Source of the DNA: CABZJG01 sp965659715
Lineage (GTDB): Bacteria > Pseudomonadota > Alphaproteobacteria > Rhodobacterales > Rhodobacteraceae
Direction: 5' to 3'
Assembly: GCA_965659715.1 (NCBI GenBank)
Contig: CBFHXE010000001.1
Span: forward strand, 1-64,000
Length of the DNA: 64,000 bases
Below, in pieces: positions 25,324 through 34,984 of the stretch. Both the position numbers and the translations under genes were made by a program. Position 1 is the stretch's first letter. The number at the start of each line of letters is the position of its first letter. The notes under the pieces are model-generated. The model ran no database searches, was not told the DNA's origin, and saw nothing but the letters and a program-made list of their open reading frames with translations.

Positions 25324-26242
25324 CACAGCCATTCAGAGCAGCAAAATCATCGTCGATAATCTGAACAGAAAATTTAGAGTTGAAATCACTGAACCTGCCT
25401 TTATCACAAAACCCAGAGATAAAGTTTTGCGCGTTTAAAAATGGATAAACAGCGCGGGCAACACCTCCGATAATGTATATTCCGCCAAAAGGTAGGGTGA
25501 TTAGCGCCAAATCACCTAGAATGGAACCCATGAAGGAAGCAAAAACGTCAACCACTTGCTTTGCATCTTGCGCGCCATCTGTTGCGGATTGAATGACTTC
25601 TTGGGCTGTACGAGGTTTATCAGGACAGAAGAAATTATTTAACTCGACTAGTCCATTTCCAGACAGGACATTTTCAACAGAAGCAAAACCAAATTTTGCC
25701 TCTATTATATTGGCAATTTCTTTTTGTTGCTGATTTGCAGCGGGCAGTCGATAATGCCCCGCTTCAGCCGGGGGCACGATTATTCCATCTGCAGAGGAAA
25801 TAACTGTACAGGCATTAAAGCCCGTACCGATACCGCAAACGAGTTTTGTTTCTTTTGAGCCCGCGTAACTTTTACCAGTCACAGGCAGCAACTGATCCTC
25901 AGATAAATGATCCAGTGCATATCCCTGAGCCTGTAAATCATTTAAGAGGCCAACTGTTTTCGCGCCGGTGGCGCGTGCCAAGCTGTCTTTGGTAATTTCC
26001 CAGGACAAGTTTGTCATTTGAGCTATATCGTTTCGCACCGGACCGGCAAGTGCCACACAAACACCGGACACTGTGTCCAGTTCTTGCTCGCCCAAATAGC
26101 GTATTAAAATATCTTCAAGCGATTTGAAGTTGGCATTAGGGAATTTCTTTATGCTTTGACGCATTAGTTGAAAGTTTTGCGACAGGCCGACGCGGGTGTT
26201 GGTTCCACCAATATCAGCCACCAGTTCAAATTTTTTGCCCAT
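25301..26242 (-). CDS. glk: Glucokinase
   Basis: A 313-residue bacterial Glk (hexokinase-like ASKHA fold). It shows VADIGGTNTRVGL for ATP binding at residue 8, VALAGPVRND near 65, LLNDLQAQGYAL with the catalytic Asp near 102, GIGTGFNACTV near 138 and PAEAGHYRLP near 158. It phosphorylates glucose to glucose 6-phosphate. It is convergent with the MFS gene and may share a transcript with the short open frame upstream. Confidence 0.9.
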   Translation of the reverse strand: MGKKFELVADIGGTNTRVGLSQNFQLMRQSIKKFPNANFKSLEDILIRYLGEQELDTVSGVCVALAGPVRNDIAQMTNLSWEITKDSLARATGAKTVGLLNDLQAQGYALDHLSEDQLLPVTGKSYAGSKETKLVCGIGTGFNACTVISSADGIIVPPAEAGHYRLPAANQQQKEIANIIEAKFGFASVENVLSGNGLVELNNFFCPDKPRTAQEVIQSATDGAQDAKQVVDVFASFMGSILGDLALITLPFGGIYIIGGVARAVYPFLNAQNFISGFCDKGRFSDFNSKFSVQIIDDDFAALNGCVSFLEGF

Positions 26243-26251
26243 TTTACACTC

Positions 26252-26446
26252 TTATACTATCGCGTTTTGACCGGCGTAATAAAATGCTTTTTCTCTATGC
26301 TCAAGCGTAGAATAAACACCAAGGATGAGCCGATGGCGTTCGGCCGGCATAGCCATGTACATAGCTCCCCACTGATAGGTCGAAGTTATGGTACCAAAGT
26401 CAAACCTATTCGGAAAGTCGCCAGGCTTGAATAAAAGTGCCTTCAT
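26252..26446 (-). CDS. Possible small protein upstream of glk (hypothetical)
   Basis: A 64-codon frame ends 9 bases before the glk start on the same strand. Its product has a mixed composition with a Tyr/Met-rich centre (YQWGAMYMAMPAERHR) and no recognised family, membrane segment or signal. No clear ribosome site precedes it. It could be a leader peptide or an unknown small protein co-transcribed with glk, or a chance frame. Listed because the spacing is operon-like; confidence is low. Confidence 0.3.
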   Translation of the reverse strand: MKALLFKPGDFPNRFDFGTITSTYQWGAMYMAMPAERHRLILGVYSTLEHREKAFYYAGQNAIV

Positions 26447-26621
26447 TGGGTTTTTACATTTTGGCTTTCTTATTTACCGACTTGATTAACAACTTTCGAC
26501 AGAGCCGCTTCGTAAAATCTTTGATTATTTGGCTCTTTTGCGAACACTCTTCAGATATAGGCTAGGCGATTTTGCACTCAGGATTTTTTTACCCGCTTCT
26601 TTGGGCCAAATTGAATAGTGT

Positions 26622-26636
26622 GTTCTTGATATGTTC
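26622..26636 (+). promoter_or_regulatory. LexA (SOS) box of uvrA
   Basis: The sequence is GTTC, seven bases, GTTC, exactly the direct-repeat SOS operator known for alphaproteobacterial LexA. It stands 65 bases before the uvrA start, where a promoter would be expected. The match is visible directly; the repression is inferred from the known regulon, in which uvrA is a standard member. Confidence 0.8.
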
Positions 26637-26700
26637 TCATTTTTTTATTGGAGACTCCTAACAAAAGGTTTATCTGTCCCTTAAGCAATGAGGGTATTTG

Positions 26701-29559
26701 ATGGCCGACTTAAAGTTTATTGAGGTTCGCGGAGCGCGCGAACATAATTTGAAGTCTATTGATGTGGATATTCCAAGAGACCAACTTATTGTTATTACAG
26801 GGTTATCGGGGTCTGGAAAATCATCTTTGGCATTTGATACAATCTATGCGGAAGGCCAGCGGCGCTATGTCGAATCGCTGAGCGCTTACGCGCGCCAATT
26901 TTTGGATATGATGGAAAAGCCTGATGTGGACCACATATCCGGTTTGAGCCCTGCAATCTCTATCGAGCAGAAAACAACAAGTAAAAACCCCCGCTCGACC
27001 GTTGGTACGGTCACCGAAATCTATGATTATATGCGATTACTATTTGCCCGGGCGGGGACGCCATATAGCCCAACGACGGGTCTTCCAATCGAAGCTCAGC
27101 AGGTGCAAGATATGGTGGACCGCGTTATGGCAATGCCCGAAGGCACGCGCGCTTATCTTTTGGCCCCAATTGTGCGCGATCGAAAAGGAGAGTATCGCAA
27201 GGAATTTTTGGAGTTGCGCAAACAGGGATTCCAGCGCGTTAAGGTTGATAATCAATTTTATGATTTAGAAGAGCCACCTGTTTTGGATAAGAAATTTCGC
27301 CACTTTATTGATGTGGTTGTGGATAGGATTGTGGTTCGAGAAGGCATTGAAGCCCGGCTTGCGGACAGTTTTCGCACCGCACTTGATTTAGCCGATGGAA
27401 TTGCGGTTTTGGAAACCGCACCAACAGATGAAGAAGCAGAGTGTCACACCTTCAGCGAAAATTTTTCATGCCCGGAAAGTGGTTTTACGATTTCTGAAAT
27501 TGAGCCGCGCCTGTTTTCGTTCAATGCGCCGTTTGGGGCCTGCCCAGACTGTGACGGACTGGGGGTGGAATTATTTTTTGACGAACGGTTGGTTGTGCCG
27601 GATCAGACTTTAAAAATCAGAGACGGTGCTCTTGCACCTTGGCGCAAAGGCAAAAGCCCCTATTTTCTACAAACCATTGAGGCTATTGCAAATCATTATG
27701 GATTTGCAGCGGACGCAAGATGGAAAGATTTGACCAAAAAGGTGCAACAGGTCTTCCTGTATGGATCCGGCGAAGAAGAAATTAATTTTCGCTATGATGA
27801 AGGTGGTCGGGTTTATCAAGTTAAACGCGTGTTTGAGGGAATTATCCCAAACATGGAACGTAGGTACCGCGAAACAGATAGTAACTGGGTGCGTGAAGAG
27901 TTTGAAAATTATCAAAATAATCGCCCGTGTGGAAGCTGTGGGGGATATCGGTTGCGGCCCGAAGCCTTGGCTGTAAAATTGGCGATGTTGCATGTCGGTG
28001 AAGTCGTAAACATGTCCATAAAAGAGGCCTTTGAATGGTGTGCCGAATTACCAAACCACTTAAGCGCTCAGAAAAATGAAATTGCGGCCACTATTTTAAA
28101 GGAAATTCGCGAACGATTAGGGTTTTTGAATAACGTTGGCCTTGAATATTTAACTCTTAGCCGTAATGCCGGCACATTGTCGGGAGGGGAAAGCCAACGT
28201 ATTCGGCTTGCCAGTCAAATAGGCAGTGGGCTTACAGGGGTGCTTTATGTTTTGGACGAGCCATCCATAGGGTTGCATCAACGTGATAATGGACGGTTGC
28301 TCACCACGCTTAAAAACCTTCGGGATCAAGGCAATACTGTTATTGTTGTCGAGCACGACGAAGAAGCTATCCGTGATGCGGATTATGTTTTTGATATAGG
28401 GCCGGGCGCTGGCGTTCATGGCGGTGAAGTGGTCAGCCATGGCTCACCCGATCACATTTCGGCCGATAAAAACTCGGTCACTGGTCAATATCTAAGCGGT
28501 CAAAAAACCATAGCTGTTCCCGCTGAACGCCGAGAAGGCAATGGAAAGTCAATAAAAGTGGTCAATGCTACAGGTAACAATCTGCAATCGCTTACTGTTG
28601 ATTTTCCCTTGGGAAAATTTGTCTGCGTTACGGGCGTATCAGGTGGGGGGAAATCTACCCTCACAATTGAAACACTGTTTAAAACCGCGTCGATGCGTTT
28701 AAATGGGGCGAAGCAAACACCAGCACCGTGTGAAACCATAAAAGGGTTGGAATATCTCGATAAGGTTATTGATATTGATCAACGCCCAATCGGCCGTACA
28801 CCGCGATCAAACCCCGCAACCTATACCGGGGCCTTTACGCCGATACGCGAATGGTTTTCGGGAATGCCAGAAGCCAAAACCCGAGGCTACAAGCCGGGAC
28901 GGTTTAGTTTTAATGTGAAAGGTGGCCGCTGCGAGGCCTGTCAGGGTGATGGTGTTATCAAAATTGAAATGCACTTTTTGCCCGATGTCTATGTGACCTG
29001 TGAGACCTGCCACGGTGCGCGTTATAATCGAGAAACACTTGAGATCAAATTCAAGGGCAAAAGCATCGCAGACGTGCTAGATATGACGGTGGAAGAGGCG
29101 CAGAGTTTTTTCCAAGCTGTGCCATCTATTCGCGAAAAAATGGACGCTCTTTTAAGGGTCGGACTGGGATACATAAAAGTGGGTCAGCAAGCCACCACCT
29201 TGTCAGGGGGAGAAGCTCAGCGGGTAAAGCTATCAAAGGAGTTGTCAAAAAGAGCCACCGGACGGACGCTCTATATCCTAGATGAACCAACCACAGGTTT
29301 ACACTTTGAAGATGTTCGTAAGCTTCTAGAGGTGCTGCATGAATTGGTTGATGCAGGCAACTCAGTGGTTGTGATTGAACACAATTTGGATGTGGTGAAG
29401 ACGGCTGATTGGATTATTGATATTGGACCAGAGGGTGGTGATGGCGGTGGCCAATTGGTCGGCGTAGGGACGCCAGAAACGCTTGCAGAAAACGAAAAAA
29501 GCTATACGGGCTATTATCTTAAAGACATTCTTAGTCCGAAAAAAGTAGCTGCCGAATAA
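26701..29559 (+). CDS. uvrA: Excinuclease ABC subunit A
   Basis: The 952-residue UvrA has two ABC ATPase modules, with Walker A GLSGSGKSS near 33 and GVSGGGKST near 648, and signature LSGGESQRIRLA near 490 and LSGGEAQRVKL near 833. The second zinc finger is complete (CEACQGDG near 742, CETCHG near 763). The first region has only one clear Cys pair (CPDC) plus a single upstream Cys. It starts nucleotide excision repair by recognising damage with UvrB. ATG 26701 has AGGG six bases upstream; TTG 26698 is the alternative. The LexA box upstream implies SOS induction. Confidence 0.96.
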   Translation: MADLKFIEVRGAREHNLKSIDVDIPRDQLIVITGLSGSGKSSLAFDTIYAEGQRRYVESLSAYARQFLDMMEKPDVDHISGLSPAISIEQKTTSKNPRSTVGTVTEIYDYMRLLFARAGTPYSPTTGLPIEAQQVQDMVDRVMAMPEGTRAYLLAPIVRDRKGEYRKEFLELRKQGFQRVKVDNQFYDLEEPPVLDKKFRHFIDVVVDRIVVREGIEARLADSFRTALDLADGIAVLETAPTDEEAECHTFSENFSCPESGFTISEIEPRLFSFNAPFGACPDCDGLGVELFFDERLVVPDQTLKIRDGALAPWRKGKSPYFLQTIEAIANHYGFAADARWKDLTKKVQQVFLYGSGEEEINFRYDEGGRVYQVKRVFEGIIPNMERRYRETDSNWVREEFENYQNNRPCGSCGGYRLRPEALAVKLAMLHVGEVVNMSIKEAFEWCAELPNHLSAQKNEIAATILKEIRERLGFLNNVGLEYLTLSRNAGTLSGGESQRIRLASQIGSGLTGVLYVLDEPSIGLHQRDNGRLLTTLKNLRDQGNTVIVVEHDEEAIRDADYVFDIGPGAGVHGGEVVSHGSPDHISADKNSVTGQYLSGQKTIAVPAERREGNGKSIKVVNATGNNLQSLTVDFPLGKFVCVTGVSGGGKSTLTIETLFKTASMRLNGAKQTPAPCETIKGLEYLDKVIDIDQRPIGRTPRSNPATYTGAFTPIREWFSGMPEAKTRGYKPGRFSFNVKGGRCEACQGDGVIKIEMHFLPDVYVTCETCHGARYNRETLEIKFKGKSIADVLDMTVEEAQSFFQAVPSIREKMDALLRVGLGYIKVGQQATTLSGGEAQRVKLSKELSKRATGRTLYILDEPTTGLHFEDVRKLLEVLHELVDAGNSVVVIEHNLDVVKTADWIIDIGPEGGDGGGQLVGVGTPETLAENEKSYTGYYLKDILSPKKVAAE

Positions 29560-29590
29560 TGCTTGTTGCAGTTGCACAACGAGCATTATT
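29555..29590. terminator. Hairpin between uvrA and livM, probable bidirectional terminator
   Basis: A 14-bp stem with one G-U pair pairs 29555-29568 with 29577-29590 around an 8-base loop. It begins in the last bases of uvrA and lies 55 bases before the convergent livM stop. The flanks are A/T-rich but there is no long T-run, so efficiency is uncertain. Confidence 0.5.
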
Positions 29591-29645
29591 CTAATTTAAG
29601 ACCATTTTTAAGTTACCCAGATCAATCAATTTTGGGCTTTGCTTT

Positions 29646-30947
29646 TTACTTTTCAGGGATTAACCCGCGCGGAGAGAATCTAAGCACCAAAAGCAAAATT
29701 AAACCCATAGTCAAAAGCCGCATGTGCGCCACACTGTCTATAAGATGCAGTCGCAATGCGTTATCTTCAGCCATTCCCATCGTGATCAAACTCATCAGGA
29801 AATATCCGATAGGCTCCACTTGAACCCATAGGAACCAGATCAGAAAGCCTCCAAGAACTGCGCCAAAATTATTTCCCGAGCCGCCGACGATAACCATGAC
29901 CCAAATCAGAAATGTATATCTGAGAGGTTGATAAGTGCCTGGGGTCAACTGACCGTCCAGCGTGGTCATCATGGCGCCGGCAATCCCACAAATTGCAGAT
30001 CCCAAGACAAAAATCTGCAAATGGCGACGGGTTACATCTTTGCCCATTGCTTCAGCGGCAACTTCGTTGTCCCTTATCGCTCTCATCATGCGGCCCCAGG
30101 GGCTATTCAAGGCTCTTTGTGCCATCCACAGAAGGATGATTAGTACCACTGCAAAGAGAAGAGAATAATTGAGCTTTACAAAAAGCGTAGACCCCGTAAC
30201 CGGATCTATGCCAAGAGTTTGCGCCCGCTCGACAAAGCTAGTGCTATTCTGAAGATCGATTTCATAAGGAACAGGCCGTGGCAAACCAATGACATTTTTC
30301 ACGCCGCGCGCGAGCCAATCTTCATTTTTTATCACAGCAATGACAATCTCAGCGATCCCCAAAGTAGCAATAGCTAGGTAATCTGAGCGAAGTCCTAATG
30401 CTGTTTTTCCAATCACCCAAGCTGCCGCAGCCGCCAATATGCCGCCGGCAGGCCAAGCTAATAGTACCGGCAGGCCAAGTCCGCCAAGATAACCTGTAGC
30501 AGCAGGGTTTACCGATTCTACGGCTTCGACACCGCCGTCAAAGACAGCCCTGTACAAAAAGAAACCGCCGATAAGAGTGACTATAACAGCGACAGTTCTA
30601 TTACGCCCCTTTGGCAAAGAATTAAACAGGAAGGCTGCGAGACCAACAGTTATTGCACCAAGAACAAGTCCCAAAATCACCCTTGTGCCACCGGCAGACC
30701 ACGCTTCTTCAACAGGTGCCATAGAGATAAGAACAGTCGCGAGACCGCCGAGTGCAACAAAACCCATAATTCCAACATTAAAGAGGCCTGCAAATCCCCA
30801 TTGCAGATTAACGCCTAAAGCCATGATTGCACTGATTAAACCCATATTCAAAATAAGTAGAGCCGTATTCCAGCTGTTAATGAACCCTGTGATTACAATT
30901 AAACCCGCAACTATTGCGAAAAGCGTTATGTTTTTCATTTGCTGCAT
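29646..30947 (-). CDS. livM: Branched-chain amino acid type ABC transporter permease LivM
   Basis: A 433-residue inner-membrane permease with many hydrophobic segments. It has the family motifs GLFNVGIMGFVALGG near residue 53 and LRSDYLAIATLGIAEIVI near 186, and the coupling-helix region NSPWGRMMRAIRDNEVAAEAMG near 286. It is somewhat longer than typical LivM. It overlaps the livH stop and is the last gene of livK-G-F-H-M. The imported substrate may be a branched-chain amino acid, an amide or another small polar solute. Confidence 0.85.
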   Translation of the reverse strand: MQQMKNITLFAIVAGLIVITGFINSWNTALLILNMGLISAIMALGVNLQWGFAGLFNVGIMGFVALGGLATVLISMAPVEEAWSAGGTRVILGLVLGAITVGLAAFLFNSLPKGRNRTVAVIVTLIGGFFLYRAVFDGGVEAVESVNPAATGYLGGLGLPVLLAWPAGGILAAAAAWVIGKTALGLRSDYLAIATLGIAEIVIAVIKNEDWLARGVKNVIGLPRPVPYEIDLQNSTSFVERAQTLGIDPVTGSTLFVKLNYSLLFAVVLIILLWMAQRALNSPWGRMMRAIRDNEVAAEAMGKDVTRRHLQIFVLGSAICGIAGAMMTTLDGQLTPGTYQPLRYTFLIWVMVIVGGSGNNFGAVLGGFLIWFLWVQVEPIGYFLMSLITMGMAEDNALRLHLIDSVAHMRLLTMGLILLLVLRFSPRGLIPEK

Positions 30948-31957
30948 TAGAACGCCTTCCCTTTAAAAAGTCCCGTTGGTCGAAACAGTAAAACAATCAC
31001 CAAAATCACAAAGCTCACGGCAAATTTGTAATCCGTACTTAAAAGTTGCACCAAGCTGCTTGGTTCCAGATTTTCGGGAAGTGCATACTTAAGGACTTTC
31101 TTCCATGCATAGGTTATCGTGACTTCAGAAAAGGCAATCACAAAGCCCCCCGCAATGGCGCCCAGTGGGTTGCCTAAGCCTCCTACAATCGCTGAGGCGA
31201 ATATTGGGAGCAGCAGCTGAAAATAGGTGAAAGGTTTGAAAGTTTTATCAAGGCCATACAGAACCCCTGCGATCGTAGCCAGGGCAGCAACAATCATCCA
31301 TGTAACCATCACAACGCGCTCTGGATTTATGCCTGACAGCAAAGCTAAGTCTTCATTATCAGAGTAGGCGCGCATAGATTTTCCGGTACGGGTTTTATTG
31401 AGAAACCAAAATAGTACAACCACTACAATAACGGCTGTTACCACCGTAAGGCCTTGCGTTGTTTTTATTGCTAGGCCTTCGCGCAAACCAGTGAGTTGTT
31501 TGAACTCTCTTACAGATATTATGAACCGCTCACCGTCAGCAAACCGTTGGTCATTGGGACCTATTATAAAGCGTACAAGCCCATTCATGATGAACATAAC
31601 GCCCATCGACACAATCACCAATATAACTGGTTTTGCTTTTTTTACACGGTAGAATCTATAAACAACTCTATCGGTAAAAAGAACGAGTGCTGCGCAACCC
31701 AAAAGCCCGAATGGTAATGCCAAGAGTGCGGTTGGCAAAGGGCCAAATGATATTCCAACCGATTGCATCCACCAGGTGACTAAAATGGTCACCATGGCCC
31801 CGAATGCCATGGTATCCCCGTGAGCAAAGTTGGAAAAGCGCAAAATTCCGTAAATCATTGTTACGCCTAAAGCGCCTAACGCCAACTGGCTGCCATAGGC
31901 AATTGCAGGTACCAAAACAAAATTTGCAAGAACTATAAAAGCATTTAAGAAGTCCAT
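30947..31957 (-). CDS. livH: Branched-chain amino acid type ABC transporter permease LivH
   Basis: A 336-residue permease with about eight hydrophobic segments. Family features include the N-terminal LGALGVTMIYGILRFSNFAHGD near residue 27, a TRTGKSMRAYSDNEDLALLSGIN coupling loop near 190 and GGLGNPLGAIAGGFVIAFSE near 258. It forms the membrane channel with LivM. It follows livF after 4 bases and overlaps livM. Confidence 0.88.
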   Translation of the reverse strand: MDFLNAFIVLANFVLVPAIAYGSQLALGALGVTMIYGILRFSNFAHGDTMAFGAMVTILVTWWMQSVGISFGPLPTALLALPFGLLGCAALVLFTDRVVYRFYRVKKAKPVILVIVSMGVMFIMNGLVRFIIGPNDQRFADGERFIISVREFKQLTGLREGLAIKTTQGLTVVTAVIVVVVLFWFLNKTRTGKSMRAYSDNEDLALLSGINPERVVMVTWMIVAALATIAGVLYGLDKTFKPFTYFQLLLPIFASAIVGGLGNPLGAIAGGFVIAFSEVTITYAWKKVLKYALPENLEPSSLVQLLSTDYKFAVSFVILVIVLLFRPTGLFKGKAF

Positions 31958-31961
31958 ACTC

Positions 31962-32675
31962 TTATCCTCCTAAAAAGCTTTTGCGGACATCAGGATCAGC
32001 CAAAAGGTTTTTTCCTGTATCTGTATAAGCATTGCGGCCCTGTACCATTACATAGCCTTTATCGGCTATTTCCAAAGCCTGCCGAGCGTTTTGCTCAACC
32101 ATTAAAATCGGAATACCAGTGCGGGCAACCTCAATAATGCGATCAAACAACTCGTCCATAACAATGGGGCTTACACCTGCGGTCGGTTCATCGAGCATCA
32201 AAACTTTCGGTTGGGTCATCAAGGCCCGGCCTACGGCCACTTGTTGGCGCTGGCCTCCGGATAACTCGCCCGCAACTTGGTGCCGTTTTTCTCGAAGTAT
32301 GGGAAATAGATCATACACTTGATCAAGAGTGTCTGAGAAGTCATTGGTGCGAATAAATGCACCCATCTCTAAGTTTTCTTCCACGGTCATGGATGGAAAT
32401 ATGTTGCTGTTTTGCGGAACAAAACCCATTCCTTTGACCACCCGATCCTGGGGGCTTAGGTGGCTAATGTCTTCGCCGTCCAGCTCTACCGAACCTTGTC
32501 TTAGGGCGAGCATTCCAAAAATGGCTTTCATGGCCGTTGATTTTCCAGCGCCGTTTGGGCCAACGATCACAGCAATTTCACCGCGCTCTACTGCTATGGT
32601 ACAGGCGTGCAGGATATCGGGGCCGTTTCCATAACCGCCTGTCATCGCTTTGCCGATTAAAAAGGGCTCACTCAT
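31962..32675 (-). CDS. livF: Branched-chain amino acid type ABC transporter ATP-binding protein LivF
   Basis: A 237-residue ABC ATPase with Walker A GPNGAGKS near residue 37, Q-loop MGFVPQNSNIFPSMTVEENL near 80, signature ELSGGQRQQVAVGRAL near 134 and Walker B VLMLDEPTAG near 157. ATG 32675 gives a normal LivF start; the GTG at 32684 adds three residues. It energises uptake with LivG. It is separated from livG by about 77 bases. Confidence 0.88.
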   Translation of the reverse strand: MSEPFLIGKAMTGGYGNGPDILHACTIAVERGEIAVIVGPNGAGKSTAMKAIFGMLALRQGSVELDGEDISHLSPQDRVVKGMGFVPQNSNIFPSMTVEENLEMGAFIRTNDFSDTLDQVYDLFPILREKRHQVAGELSGGQRQQVAVGRALMTQPKVLMLDEPTAGVSPIVMDELFDRIIEVARTGIPILMVEQNARQALEIADKGYVMVQGRNAYTDTGKNLLADPDVRKSFLGG

Positions 32676-32752
32676 TGTTGTCACATTTTTGGTTGATGTT
32701 CATTATTGGTCCTCTTGCGCAACGACTTTCCTGCTTAAGAAAAATGAGGCAA

Positions 32753-33529
32753 TTATGTGCCAGTTTTATTCTTCAAGCCAGTGCCTAGGTAAGCTTCGAT
32801 GACTTGTTCATTTGACTTGATTTCGTCCAGCGTTCCCTGCGCAAGAACTTTGCCTTCGGCCATACAAATAACCGGATCACACAGTCGTCCGATGAAATCC
32901 ATGTCATGCTCGATCACAACAAAGGTATAACCGCGTTCTTTATTTAGGCGTTGAATTGCATCAGCTATCGTATTTAGAAGCGTTCGGTTGACGCCAGCCC
33001 CCACCTCATCAAGGAAAACAATCTTGGCGTCCACCATCATTGTTCTTCCCAACTCTAGGAGCTTTTTTTGTCCTCCGGAAACCTGACCAGCCCGATGATC
33101 TTTGAGGTGATCAATTGTCAGAAATTCAAGGACTTGGTCGGCTTTTGCTGCTAGCGCTCGCTCTTCATTTGCAATCCGCTTGCGTCCAAACCATGTGTTC
33201 CACAGGGCTTCACCAGACTGGCCTGAAGGAACCATCATTAAGTTCTCTTTACAGGTCATGGAATGAAACTCATGGGCAATTTGAAAAGTTCTAAGTAAAC
33301 CCTTTTCAAACAGGCTATGCGGCGGCAGCCCGGTGATATCTTCGCCGTCCATTGTAACCTGCCCAGAAGTGGGTCCCAGTACGCCTGCAATCACATTGAA
33401 GAGCGTTGTCTTTCCTGCTCCGTTTGGTCCAATTAATCCCGTTATTGAACCCGGAGAAATCTCTAAACTGGCCCCATCGACCGCGCGAAAGCCACCAAAA
33501 TATTTGTGAAGATTCTCAACCTTGATCAA
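32753..33529 (-). CDS. livG: Branched-chain amino acid type ABC transporter ATP-binding protein LivG
   Basis: A 258-residue ABC ATPase beginning MIKVENLHKYFGGFRAVDGA. It has Walker A GPNGAGKTTLFN near 34, signature VSGGQKKLLELGRTMM near 153, a Walker B IVFLDEVGAGVNRTL that ends in E-V rather than the usual E-P, and the C-terminal LivG extension with VIEHDMDF. It pairs with LivF. A hairpin terminator lies between it and livK, which may lower its expression relative to the binding protein. Confidence 0.88.
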   Translation of the reverse strand: MIKVENLHKYFGGFRAVDGASLEISPGSITGLIGPNGAGKTTLFNVIAGVLGPTSGQVTMDGEDITGLPPHSLFEKGLLRTFQIAHEFHSMTCKENLMMVPSGQSGEALWNTWFGRKRIANEERALAAKADQVLEFLTIDHLKDHRAGQVSGGQKKLLELGRTMMVDAKIVFLDEVGAGVNRTLLNTIADAIQRLNKERGYTFVVIEHDMDFIGRLCDPVICMAEGKVLAQGTLDEIKSNEQVIEAYLGTGLKNKTGT

Positions 33530-33590
33530 GCTTCTCTCCTTTAAGCTTTACTAAGGCGCTTATGGCCTATACCGGCATTTTTATACGAAA

Positions 33591-33614
33591 ACAGCCCGAG
33601 CGAACTCGGGCTGT
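33591..33614 (-). terminator. Hairpin between livK and livG (attenuating terminator)
   Basis: A perfect 10-bp stem ACAGCCCGAG / CTCGGGCTGT closes a 4-base loop and is followed, on the minus strand, by TTTCG and an A/T-rich stretch. It sits 20 bases after the livK stop. Partial termination here would explain a high binding-protein to transporter ratio, common in such operons. Confidence 0.65.
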
Positions 33615-33634
33615 AATTTGGTTTCCTGCTTGTT

Positions 33635-34828
33635 TTAGCGATACTTAGCAGTTGTGATTTTACCGCCTTGGACAACGATTTGACGGTAGTTACCAGCTGA
33701 TTCGCCGGGCCCAATCAATTCAACAGCTGTTGCGCCAACATAGTCGATGTCGCCACCGCCAGCCAAGATCTCTAGGGCTTTTGCCAACTCACCTGGAAAG
33801 ATTTGCTCACCCGGTGCGTTTGCAACGTCCATCACTGTAGCCTTATAGTCGCCTGGCTCAGAAGAATCAGCGGCTTGCATGGCAAGCATAATCAAAGCAG
33901 CAGCATCATAGCTTTCAGGCGAGAATGGTGATGTTGCATCAAATGCGCTTCCGACCATATCGGTATACTTGGCAGCGCCTGCGCTATCTGTACCAGGATG
34001 CTGGCCTGTGGAACCGTCGATTTCATCGCCAAAGTTCTCTTCAAGTTTGGCTCCAATCATTCCATCAGGGAAATGGAATGTATCGAATGCACCACTGTCC
34101 AATGCAGCGCGTACGATGCCGCTACCGCCTTGGTCTACATAACCGGCCACAACCAAACGATCACCACCAGCGGCTGCTAGAGCACCGACTTCAGCAGAAT
34201 AATCTGCTTTACCATCTTCGTGCGCGGCATTGATTGTTACTGTTCCACCCGCGGCTTCAAAAGCAGCCTGGAAGCTGTCTGCAAGACCTTTACCATAGTC
34301 ATTGTTCGTATAGGTCACGGCAACTTCGTTAATGCCCTCTTCCATAAGAACTTCTGTCATTACGACACCTTGACGTGCGTCAGACGGAGCCGTCCGGAAA
34401 AAGAGACCGTTGTCTTCGGCTGTAGAAAGGCCTGGTGAGGTGGCTGATGGTGAAATCATAACCATTCCATTTGCAAGAGCGACATTGGCCAATATAGCAC
34501 CTGTCACACCTGAGCAGTCAGCTCCCATGATGCCTTTGACGCCATCACTGGTGATCAAACGCTCTGCGGCTGCAGTGGCAGCAGCGGCATCGATACATGT
34601 GCTATCAGCTCGAACAGACGTAACTGTTGCGCCACCCAAGAGCTTGCCGCTGTCGGTTACCTCTTTCATGGCCACTTCGGCGCCGTCCGCCATTGCGGGT
34701 GTCAGCGATTCAATTGGACCAGTAAAGCCTAGAATTACGCCGATTTTGATTTCGCTAGAATGGCCATCTGCAAATGCAGCTCCGGCCATTAATGCTGTCG
34801 CGGCAGTTGCCGCCAAAAACTTTTTCAT
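33635..34828 (-). CDS. livK: ABC transporter substrate-binding protein, LivK type
   Basis: A 397-residue periplasmic binding protein. The signal peptide MKKFLAATAATALMAGAAFA is followed by DGHSSEIKIGVILGFTGPIE, the start of a type I periplasmic fold. The ATG at 34828 has GGGAG upstream; the frame to 34852 adds eight residues before the signal peptide. It is the first gene of the transporter operon. The bound ligand cannot be told from sequence by eye. Confidence 0.88.
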   Translation of the reverse strand: MKKFLAATAATALMAGAAFADGHSSEIKIGVILGFTGPIESLTPAMADGAEVAMKEVTDSGKLLGGATVTSVRADSTCIDAAAATAAAERLITSDGVKGIMGADCSGVTGAILANVALANGMVMISPSATSPGLSTAEDNGLFFRTAPSDARQGVVMTEVLMEEGINEVAVTYTNNDYGKGLADSFQAAFEAAGGTVTINAAHEDGKADYSAEVGALAAAGGDRLVVAGYVDQGGSGIVRAALDSGAFDTFHFPDGMIGAKLEENFGDEIDGSTGQHPGTDSAGAAKYTDMVGSAFDATSPFSPESYDAAALIMLAMQAADSSEPGDYKATVMDVANAPGEQIFPGELAKALEILAGGGDIDYVGATAVELIGPGESAGNYRQIVVQGGKITTAKYR

Positions 34829-34984
34829 GATTGATCTCCCGTTTTGGAACAAAGTGTTCAGACTGTAAAATACGCTGCTGTTTGGAAAAAGAAAAGCACT
34901 AAACTTTTGAAAGCAGCAGGAACATTTTCCTGAAGATGCCGATTAAGCAGGAAAATGACCTTTTCTGGCTCGAACGGGGTCAGT

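Noticed and set aside
33925..34438. Plus-strand frames within livK
   Set aside because: Shadow frames of a well-supported binding-protein gene on the other strand.
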